Shown here: positions 14,789-21,484 of the stretch, one piece after another | Numbering within the stretch: position 1 is the first letter of the stretch | Layout of the letters: each line of letters starts with the position of its first letter | Assembly: GCA_900314935.1 (NCBI GenBank) | Contig: OMXE01000029.1 | Span: forward strand, 1 to 45,839 | Reading direction: 5' to 3' | Source: an uncultured Prevotella sp. | GTDB lineage: Bacteria > Bacteroidota > Bacteroidia > Bacteroidales > Bacteroidaceae | Length of the DNA stretch: 45,839 bases | Made by a program: the position numbers and the translations under genes | Notes under the pieces: model-generated | What the model was told of the DNA's origin: nothing | Database searches by the model: none | The model's input: only the letters and a program-made list of their open reading frames with translations

Positions 14789-17332
14789 TTATTCCAAATC
14801 AACAACGGTGATTCCTGCTCCTCCAAACTGCACATGCTCGTCGGCGAAGTGGGTGACATTGGGAATGGCGGCCAGGTATTCACGGATGAGCTGACGCAGA
14901 ATACCTGTTCCTGTACCATGGAGAATGCGTACTCTGCTGACTCCCACCAGAATGGCGTCGTCGATGAAATAGGTGACGGCATTGATGGCCTCGTCGCCAC
15001 GCATGCCCCGCACATCCAGGTCTTGCTTGAACTGACTCCTGCGCTTATCGATGGTTTCCCGGGTAGATGTGGAGTAGGAGGGGGAGAAGGTCTGCAGACT
15101 ACCGACACCTGAGCCGCCGCTGTCCTGCTTCTTCTCGTTCACAGTAGCGGGTTCCAGACGTTCCAGTCGCATCTTCGTTCGCATATCACCGAAGATTACG
15201 GTGGCCATCTTCCCGTCGGTGGCTTCAATCTTGCCAACGGTGGTAAGACCCTTGATCCTGACGGTGGAGCCAACGGTGAGCACGGGCTTGGCGGCAGACT
15301 GTGAGGGTGCTGCTGTCTTGTTCGCATCTGCCTTCGCTGCGGCAGCTGCTTTCTCTTTTCTTCTCTTTTCCTTCCGTTCCTTCCTTTCCTGTATCTGCTT
15401 GATCTTACGGGCGATCATCTCGTCGTTCGCCGTGCTGTCCACCTCCTCTATCTCCTGTTTGAAGGTGTTCAGCTCCTCACGGATGCGCTTGGCCTCTGCC
15501 TTTTCAGCCTGTGCCTCACGGATCTCGCGGATGGTGTTCTCAATTCTGCGGTTACTCTCCCGCAACAGTTCTGCGGCCTGTTCCTTGGCCCGCTGCAGGA
15601 TTTCCTTGCGCTGCTCCATCACTTCTTTCACCTCTGCCTCATAGCGGGCGATGGTCTGCTGCATGTTCTTCTCATGCTGATGGATATTCTGTCGTTTGCT
15701 CTCCCAGTACCGCTTGTCGCGAACAATATCCTGCAGGTACTTGTCGCTTTGGATATAGTCGCTGCCCACGATGTCGGAGGCATCTTGGATCACCTCTTCG
15801 GGCAGACCGATCTTACGGGCAATCTCAATGGCAAACGAGCTGCCGGGCTGACCAATCTGCAGCTGGAACAGGGCCTGCATCTGATGACGGTCGTAGAGCA
15901 TGGCGCCGTTGACAACGCCCGGATGACTGTCGGCGAAGTGCTTCAGGTTCTGGTAGTGGGTGGTAATCACACCCCATGCCTGTTTCTTACAGAACTGGTT
16001 GAGCACGCTCTCGGCAATGGCTCCACCGATTTGCGGCTCCGTACCTGTTCCGAACTCGTCGATGAGGATGAGCGTCTTGTCGTTGGCGGCCTTCATCATG
16101 TTCTTCATGTTGAGCAAATGACTGGAGTAGGTACTCAGGTCATTCTCGATGCTCTGCTCATCACCGATATCTATCAGGATATGGTTGAACACGCCGGTCT
16201 TACTGTTCTCACGCATGGGTACCGAAAGACCGCATTGAAGCATGTATTGCAGGAGTCCGGTGGTCTTCAAACAAACCGACTTACCTCCGGCATTCGGTCC
16301 GGAGATAATGAGGATTCTCTTTTCTGGGGTGAGCAGGATGTCCAACGGAACCACCTTCTTTCCCTGTTTCTCCAAGGAGATCTGCAGCAGGGGATGAATA
16401 GCCTGAACCCAGTCGATATGGGGCTTGGAACCCACTGTAGGTTCTATGGCTTTGAAATGCTGGGCCATGACGGTCTTGGCGCGGATGAAGTCAATCTTTG
16501 CCAAGAACTGATAAGAGAGGAGGATATCCTGCACATGCGGTCGTACCTGTTGGGCAAACTCCGTGAGGATGCGGATAATCTCCCTTCGTTCCTCACCCTC
16601 CAGCTCACGGATCCTGTTGTTTGCCTCCACCACCTCTGTGGGTTCAATGAAGACCGTCTTACCCGAAGCCGACTCGTCATGGACGATTCCTTTGATCTTC
16701 CTTTTCATGCCGGGTAATACAGGAATCACCAACCTACCGTCACGCATGGCCGGTGTAACATCCTTTTCCACCAGTCCTTCGCTCTGCGCTGCCCGCAGTA
16801 TATTATATAAGGTGCGTGATATGCTGCCTTCCGTCTTACTCAGTTCCTGTCGGATTTTAGCCAGTTCCGTTGAGGCGGAGTCTTTAATCTTACCGAACTT
16901 GTCGAGAATCTGGTCGATACGCTGAATCAGCTGCGGGAACGTCATCACCTCTTCCGTCAACCGCTGCAGGGCAGGGTAGAGTAATTTCTCGTCGGTGCTC
17001 CTGTTCAGGAAATGGACAATGGCGTGAATGGTTTCCAACGAACGTTTCAGGTCGAACAGCTCGTTCTCCTCGAGGTGCGTACCCTCCAGGCGCAGACGAC
17101 TTACCGCTTCCCTTACATCAAAGAAATACTGTAGGGGGAAGTCGTCGCTCTCCTCCAGAATTCTCCTGAACTCCCTGATGTGTGTCAGTTGTTCGTTGAT
17201 TTCCTTTGCCTGGGTGGAGAACTTGAGCGCATCCACCTCGTCCTTGCCCAAGGTACTCATACAGTATCCTTTGAGCAAGGTTCTGATTTCGTCAAAGCCG
17301 ATTTTCTGTTCGAAAGTGGCAGGATAGACCAT
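14789..17332 (-). CDS. mutS2: endonuclease MutS2 (RqcU-like)
   Basis: An 847-aa homodimeric MutS-family ATPase. It has the MutS core/clamp region, Walker A GPNAGGKSVCLKTT (from about residue 345), signature and Walker B LILIDEFGTGTEP (about 420-432), a long charged coiled-coil segment (about 515-650), then a KOW-like part and the C-terminal Smr nuclease domain (LDVRGMRGDEAIN and LHGTGTGILRQLIREYL). The Smr motif reads LDVRG rather than LDLHG. In Bacillus the protein acts on collided ribosomes as well as on recombination. It starts 5 bp after the sigma factor gene's stop. Confidence 0.95.
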   Translation of the reverse strand: MVYPATFEQKIGFDEIRTLLKGYCMSTLGKDEVDALKFSTQAKEINEQLTHIREFRRILEESDDFPLQYFFDVREAVSRLRLEGTHLEENELFDLKRSLETIHAIVHFLNRSTDEKLLYPALQRLTEEVMTFPQLIQRIDQILDKFGKIKDSASTELAKIRQELSKTEGSISRTLYNILRAAQSEGLVEKDVTPAMRDGRLVIPVLPGMKRKIKGIVHDESASGKTVFIEPTEVVEANNRIRELEGEERREIIRILTEFAQQVRPHVQDILLSYQFLAKIDFIRAKTVMAQHFKAIEPTVGSKPHIDWVQAIHPLLQISLEKQGKKVVPLDILLTPEKRILIISGPNAGGKSVCLKTTGLLQYMLQCGLSVPMRENSKTGVFNHILIDIGDEQSIENDLSTYSSHLLNMKNMMKAANDKTLILIDEFGTGTEPQIGGAIAESVLNQFCKKQAWGVITTHYQNLKHFADSHPGVVNGAMLYDRHQMQALFQLQIGQPGSSFAIEIARKIGLPEEVIQDASDIVGSDYIQSDKYLQDIVRDKRYWESKRQNIHQHEKNMQQTIARYEAEVKEVMEQRKEILQRAKEQAAELLRESNRRIENTIREIREAQAEKAEAKRIREELNTFKQEIEEVDSTANDEMIARKIKQIQERKERKEKRRKEKAAAAAKADANKTAAPSQSAAKPVLTVGSTVRIKGLTTVGKIEATDGKMATVIFGDMRTKMRLERLEPATVNEKKQDSGGSGVGSLQTFSPSYSTSTRETIDKRRSQFKQDLDVRGMRGDEAINAVTYFIDDAILVGVSRVRILHGTGTGILRQLIREYLAAIPNVTHFADEHVQFGGAGITVVDLE

Positions 17333-17337
17333 TGTTG

Positions 17338-18012
17338 TTAGAGCAGTTCGGGTAAATGACTATTTGCCTTGCGCAGTTTCCTCACTGCCTTGTCACGGAT
17401 CTGACGAACCCTTTCGCGCTTGATGCCCATTGTCGTGGCAATCTCGGCCATGGTGAGATGGTCGCATTCGATACCGAAGAAATGCTTGATCACGGTCTGC
17501 TCCCGCTCATCGAGCACATCAATCACCTTCTTCAGCTCAAGAATCAGCGCCTCCTGCTCCGTATGCTGGTCGGCCCGGGGTGCGTCTTTGTCCTCCAGGA
17601 CGTTCAGCAGACTGAAGTTGTTCTGACTGCCTAAGGGTATCGGTTCATCCACGGAAATGGGCTGACTGCTTCCTTCCTGCTTGTCGATGGCCTCTTCAAT
17701 GCTTTTCCTGATAAAGGGGGCGGCAAAGGTTACGAAGCGCTTGCCCCTGGAAGCATCGAACTTCTCGGCAGCCTTCATCATACCGATATTCCCTTCGCTG
17801 ATCAGGTCTTCCAATGCAACGCCTCTTCCGGTATATTGCTTGGCAACCTTGACCACATAACGCAGGTTGGCACTCGTCAGCTCGTCCAGGGCTTCTTTGT
17901 TGCCTTTCTGGATCTGCTCTGCTAATATCTTCTCCTGCTCATCGGTGAGCAACTCTCCTTCACTGATCTCGCTCATGTAGGCATTCAGTGATTTGATATC
18001 CGTATTATCCAT
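17338..18012 (-). CDS. RpoD-like sigma factor lacking domain 3
   Basis: A 224-aa sigma-70 family protein, about 60 aa shorter than the Bacteroidota primary sigma factor. Regions 1.2-2 are clear (LTSANLRYVVKVAKQY, EDLISEGNIGMMKAAEKFD). Region 2.3-2.4 reads FVTFAAPFIRKSIEEAID: the aromatic pair that melts the -10 region (WW in housekeeping factors) is PF at residues 99-100. The sequence then jumps from region 2 (about residue 112) to the sigma-finger-like SVDEPIP...LLNVLEDKDAP (about 120-145) and a complete region 4 (IATTMGIKRERVRQIRDKAV). Domain 3.0-3.1 is missing. It is the middle gene of an operon with an M15 peptidase and mutS2, with 5-bp gaps. The promoters it reads are unknown. Confidence 0.88.
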   Translation of the reverse strand: MDNTDIKSLNAYMSEISEGELLTDEQEKILAEQIQKGNKEALDELTSANLRYVVKVAKQYTGRGVALEDLISEGNIGMMKAAEKFDASRGKRFVTFAAPFIRKSIEEAIDKQEGSSQPISVDEPIPLGSQNNFSLLNVLEDKDAPRADQHTEQEALILELKKVIDVLDEREQTVIKHFFGIECDHLTMAEIATTMGIKRERVRQIRDKAVRKLRKANSHLPELL

Positions 18013-18017
18013 ATCCT

Positions 18018-18743
18018 TTAGTTGATCGATTTTTCAAAATGCTGGTAATCCTTCCTGTCGCGCCAGGCTCCTCCCCATGTGAACCCATGCTGGATGAACA
18101 GACGGTAGCAGAGGTCGCCTCTGACAATCTTGTAGGGGAAATTACCCTTGCGGTTGACATACCGTCGGCCAGTTGCAGGTTGTACCACAACGGTACCGTT
18201 GGCACGTTTCTTATAATAAGGATTATATAAGGTGTTAATATCTACCGCCGTGCCTCGGGCATGGTGGGATAGTTTCTTACTGCCTGCGATGGTGCGGTAG
18301 TTGAAACAGCTGGTGTTGTTGGCCCGCATGGAGGTCTCGTCATCGGCATTGTAGTCGTCTATCAGTACCATCCGCTCAATGGGGTAGGATGCCTCATAGA
18401 GTTGACGGAAGATCTCCACCAGGTCGTTGGCGATAGCCACATTGCACACCATCTCGCCCAACAGGATCTGTCCTTTGTTGTTCTTGTGCAACAGTCGCAG
18501 GTAGCGCAGCTGACTCCGGGGAATGGTACAATTCTTCTTATACGATTTCCCCTGCATGCGTTCAAACAGCGCATCGCTGATCTCCTCGGCCACGAAGCAG
18601 TTGTCGATACCGTATGCCTCCACCTCGTTCAATGATACAATACTTCCTGCCTTCCATTCCTGCATGCTTGTCGGCTGTTCACCGGCAAATGTTACAACCG
18701 ACAAACAGAGTAGTAGCGTGATTATCATGTATCTCCATCTCAT
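18018..18743 (-). CDS. M15-family peptidase (VanY-like)
   Basis: A 241-aa exported protein: signal peptide MRWRYMIITLLLCLSVVTFA, then a long helical part and a metallopeptidase domain with SHHARGTAVDINTLYNPY (the SxHxxGxAxD zinc motif) and DYQHFE near the C-terminus, which supplies the last zinc His. Such enzymes cleave D-Ala-containing bonds in peptidoglycan (D,D-carboxypeptidase) or crosslinks. The start is the ATG at 18743, just downstream of the promoter; the longer reading frame upstream runs through promoter DNA. It leads the operon peptidase-sigma-mutS2. Confidence 0.88.
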   Translation of the reverse strand: MRWRYMIITLLLCLSVVTFAGEQPTSMQEWKAGSIVSLNEVEAYGIDNCFVAEEISDALFERMQGKSYKKNCTIPRSQLRYLRLLHKNNKGQILLGEMVCNVAIANDLVEIFRQLYEASYPIERMVLIDDYNADDETSMRANNTSCFNYRTIAGSKKLSHHARGTAVDINTLYNPYYKKRANGTVVVQPATGRRYVNRKGNFPYKIVRGDLCYRLFIQHGFTWGGAWRDRKDYQHFEKSIN

Positions 18744-18759
18744 AACCTTTCCTTTTTTG

Positions 18760-18791
18760 CAAAGGTACGAATAAGCGAGCACAAAAGCAAA
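18760..18791 (-). promoter_or_regulatory. promoter of the M15 peptidase-sigma-mutS2 operon
   Basis: Minus strand: TTTG (18788-18791), a 20-bp spacer ending CTCGCTTATTCG, TACCTTTG (18760-18767). The same spacer word occurs in three other promoters of this window. Confidence 0.85.
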
Positions 18792-18841
18792 TAAAACGTG
18801 TTTAAATTTGCTTTGTCGAGCGCAAGTACCTTCGGCGCAGC

Positions 18842-18873
18842 CAAAGTTACAAATAAGCGAGCGAAAAACCAAA
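18842..18873 (-). promoter_or_regulatory. second, upstream promoter copy of the same operon
   Basis: Minus strand: TTTG (18870-18873), a 20-bp spacer ending CTCGCTTATTTG, TAACTTTG (18842-18849). It is a near copy of the promoter 82 bp downstream, as if the module had been duplicated. Confidence 0.65.
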
Positions 18874-18943
18874 AGTTTTTGATAAAGTTTCATATTATAA
18901 TGTTTATGATACATCTCGAAAACTCCGAATACCCGATTTTTGT

Positions 18944-18951
18944 TACCTTTG
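18944..18951 (+). promoter_or_regulatory. -7 box for the 19020-GH43 operon
   Basis: TACCTTTG matches the -7 consensus. No TTTG lies at the usual distance upstream. The leader to the ATG at 19020 would be about 63 nt. Confidence 0.6.
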
Positions 18952-19019
18952 CATGCGTAAAAAAAATAATCTAACGTTTCATTGTGCCTATTGGCACGCT
19001 TATTACCAATTTTATAATT

Positions 19020-19700
19020 ATGAGAATCAAACTATTTGTCATGATGGCCGGATGTATGGCATGTCTCTGTGGAAATGCACAGAAGCAGGCACCTGGCTTG
19101 GACGTGTATTTTGCACAGCCCTCCGGACAGACGATGTCGCCTGATGGTGAGGGATTCGTACACCGTTGGCTCTTGTTGGAGCCTATTTCCAAACCCAACC
19201 GTAGTAACACGGTGTTCACGGATACCTATCTGAAAGCAGCGTTCGACACGGTGTATTTCAAAGGTCAGTTCACCGACGTGCCCAAGGCTGGTCAGAAGGT
19301 GAAGGTGGGTGAAGAGACCCTGCAGTGGCATGCACTCGACAGCAAGCTGTATAACGTGAAGCTGTTCCGTTTCGCCACAGGTCTGGAAAAGCAGATGTAC
19401 GGTGTGCTGTTCTGGGCGGTAACTGTAATCAACTGTTCAGAGGAGATCAAGAACGTACGTCTGGCCGTAGGTTCCAACTCAGCTTCCATGTGGTGGCTGA
19501 ATGGCGAGAAGACACTTCTGCTTTCAGGCGACCGCCGTATGGTGCGCGATGATGCCGTTTCTCAGCGTGTTACCCTGAAGAAGGGAAAGAACATCCTGCG
19601 TGGTGCTGTCATCAATGGCCCCGGCATGAGCGATTTCTGTGTACGTTTCATTGACGAGAAGGGACAACCAGTCAAGAATTATTCTGTAAGTTTTAAATAA
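19020..19700 (+). CDS. secreted protein of unknown family paired with GH43
   Basis: A 226-aa exported protein with signal peptide MRIKLFVMMAGCMACLCGNAQ. The mature part is predicted to be mainly beta strand with many Trp and aromatic residues (VHRWLLLEPI, SMWWLNGEKTLLL) and ends VKNYSVSFK. The layout suggests a carbohydrate-binding or jelly-roll-like module, but I do not recognise a family. It ends 9 bp before the GH43 ATG, so the two are co-transcribed and probably act on the same polysaccharide at the cell surface or in the periplasm. ATG 19020 is chosen because the signal peptide starts there. Confidence 0.75.
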   Translation: MRIKLFVMMAGCMACLCGNAQKQAPGLDVYFAQPSGQTMSPDGEGFVHRWLLLEPISKPNRSNTVFTDTYLKAAFDTVYFKGQFTDVPKAGQKVKVGEETLQWHALDSKLYNVKLFRFATGLEKQMYGVLFWAVTVINCSEEIKNVRLAVGSNSASMWWLNGEKTLLLSGDRRMVRDDAVSQRVTLKKGKNILRGAVINGPGMSDFCVRFIDEKGQPVKNYSVSFK

Positions 19701-19709
19701 GATAAGGTG

Positions 19710-21182
19710 ATGAAAAAGAATTTCAGATATACATTGGCTGGCGCTGCCTTGACGGCAGCAGTAATGCTGGCCCAGTCGGCACAGGCACAGATCGGTCGTC
19801 CTTATATCCACGACCCTTCAACAATCGCAGAGTGTGACGGTAAATACTATACTTTTGGAACAGGTGGTGGCGGTCTGATCTCTGAGGACGGCTGGACATG
19901 GAACTCTGGCGCAGAACGTCCCGGTGGCGGTGCTGCTCCTGATGTACTTAAGATCGGTGATCGCTATCTGGTCATCTACGGTGCCACAGGTGGTGGTCTG
20001 GGCGGCGGCCATAACGGTCGTATCCTTACCATGTGGAACAAGACACTCGATCCGAAGTCTCCTGATTTCAAGTATTCTGAGGCAATCCAGGTAGCAGCTT
20101 CCGACGGTTTGGAGGATGCTGACGCCATCGACCCGGGTCTGCTGCTCGATCCTACAACGGGTCGTCTGTGGGCTTGCTATGGAACATATTTCGGCTTTAT
20201 CCGTATCATCGAGATCGATCCTAACACAGGTAAGCGTGTGGAAGGTAACATAGAGAAGGATATTGCTATCGACTGTGAGGCAACCGACCTTATCTACCGT
20301 GATGGTTGGTACTATCTCTTGGGTACGCACGGCACTTGCTGCGACGGTGTGAACTCTACCTATAATATTGTGGTGGGTCGCTCAAAGAATGTAACTGGTC
20401 CGTTCATCGATAATGTGGGTCGTGACATGCTGCAGGGTGGCGGTAAGATGGTGATTGCCGCTGGCGACCGTGTGGTTGGTCCTGGTCACTTCGGACGTAC
20501 CGTTATTGATGAAGGTGTTGAGATTATGTCTTGCCACTATGAGGCTGACCTCGATCAGGGTGGCCGTAGCGTATTGGGCATCCGTCCGCTGTTGTGGAAG
20601 AACGGCTGGCCTGTAGCTGGCGACCGCTTCAAGGAGGGTACCTATGAGATCGAGTCAGAGCGTCGTGGTTATGCACTGGAGCTGGCAGTTGACTTCGTCC
20701 GCATGCAGACTGCACGTCGCGGATTCTGGGGTCGTCAGGATCCTAACGAGAAGATCGAGCCCGTTGCTAACCAGCCGCTGAGCGCAGTAATCGGTACATG
20801 GCCGGCAGGAAACATCGATATCCGTATTGGCGACTATATGTTCCGTCCGCATCAGAGATGGACTATCACCGCAGCTCCTGATGCTGGTGGCTACCTTGGC
20901 GGTCCGTACTACAAGATCGAGATCGAGGGTACACATCGTGCACTGGCTGCTACTGCCAATTGCGAGGTGACATCTGTTCCTGAGTTCACAGGTGCTCCTG
21001 AGCAGCTCTGGCGCATTGAGCAGCTCATCGACGGTACCTTCCGTATCATGCCGAAGCAGATTCCTGGTCAGGAGGGTGTGAACACCAAGATGGTGTTGTA
21101 TTCCGCTGCTGACAGTACGCCTACACTGGCAGAATACGACTTCAACAGTGACAACTCTAAGTGGAACTTCCGTAACCACTAA
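19710..21182 (+). CDS. glycoside hydrolase family 43 (arabinanase/arabinofuranosidase-like)
   Basis: A 490-aa secreted enzyme with a signal peptide ending AQSAQAQ. A five-bladed beta-propeller catalytic domain spans about residues 30-320. The GH43 triad is visible: general-base Asp in YIHDPSTI, modulating Asp in DAIDPGLLLD, and acid Glu in DCEATDLIYRDGWYYL. A C-terminal domain of about 170 aa (NIDIRIGDYMFRPHQRWTI onward) resembles the beta-barrel seen in longer endo-arabinanases. Likely substrates are arabinan or arabinoxylan side chains. ATG 19710 is preferred to the overlapping GTG at 19707; AAGG lies just before it. A strong terminator follows. Confidence 0.9.
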   Translation: MKKNFRYTLAGAALTAAVMLAQSAQAQIGRPYIHDPSTIAECDGKYYTFGTGGGGLISEDGWTWNSGAERPGGGAAPDVLKIGDRYLVIYGATGGGLGGGHNGRILTMWNKTLDPKSPDFKYSEAIQVAASDGLEDADAIDPGLLLDPTTGRLWACYGTYFGFIRIIEIDPNTGKRVEGNIEKDIAIDCEATDLIYRDGWYYLLGTHGTCCDGVNSTYNIVVGRSKNVTGPFIDNVGRDMLQGGGKMVIAAGDRVVGPGHFGRTVIDEGVEIMSCHYEADLDQGGRSVLGIRPLLWKNGWPVAGDRFKEGTYEIESERRGYALELAVDFVRMQTARRGFWGRQDPNEKIEPVANQPLSAVIGTWPAGNIDIRIGDYMFRPHQRWTITAAPDAGGYLGGPYYKIEIEGTHRALAATANCEVTSVPEFTGAPEQLWRIEQLIDGTFRIMPKQIPGQEGVNTKMVLYSAADSTPTLAEYDFNSDNSKWNFRNH

Positions 21183-21195
21183 TCCTTAAATAATC

Positions 21196-21255
21196 AGAGG
21201 GACCGGTTTTTGATTGAATGACCAAAATTCAATCGAAAACCGGTCCCTCTTTTTT
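21196..21255 (+). terminator. rho-independent terminator after GH43
   Basis: A very long near-perfect stem (AGAGGGACCGGTTTTTGATT pairing with its complement ending CCGGTCCCTCT) with a short loop and a run of six T residues. Confidence 0.93.
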
Positions 21256-21263
21256 CTTTATTT

Positions 21264-21373
21264 CTAAAACCTATGGTTTTGCGTTCTAAAACCATAGGTA
21301 TTGGCTCCTAAAACCATAGGTATTAGACCCTAAAACCATAGGTATTAGATCCTAAAACCATAGCAAATGTAAC
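21264..21373. repeat. 22-bp-period tandem array, core CTAAAACCATAG
   Basis: Five units start at 21264, 21286, 21308, 21330 and 21352. The first 12 bases are CTAAAACCATAG in units 2-5 (CTAAAACCTATG in unit 1); the other 10 vary. There are no long unique spacers, so it is not a CRISPR. The remaining 110 bp before the ATPase gene show nothing recognisable. Confidence 0.9.
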
Positions 21374-21484
21374 TGACCAAAAATCAGCGTCTTAACTGTT
21401 CCAGGTAATCAAGGTGAGTGAGGTCGCAATCCAACAGAATCCCTCCAGAATCAAACACAGCATAAGAAATCCATTATCTGTGAC

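Noticed and set aside
15674..16717. 347-aa open frame on the plus strand
   Set aside because: Antisense to mutS2; shadow coding only.
21264..21373. Possible CRISPR array
   Set aside because: Units recur every 22 bp with only 10 variable bases; there are no 30-40 bp unique spacers and no cas genes in the window.
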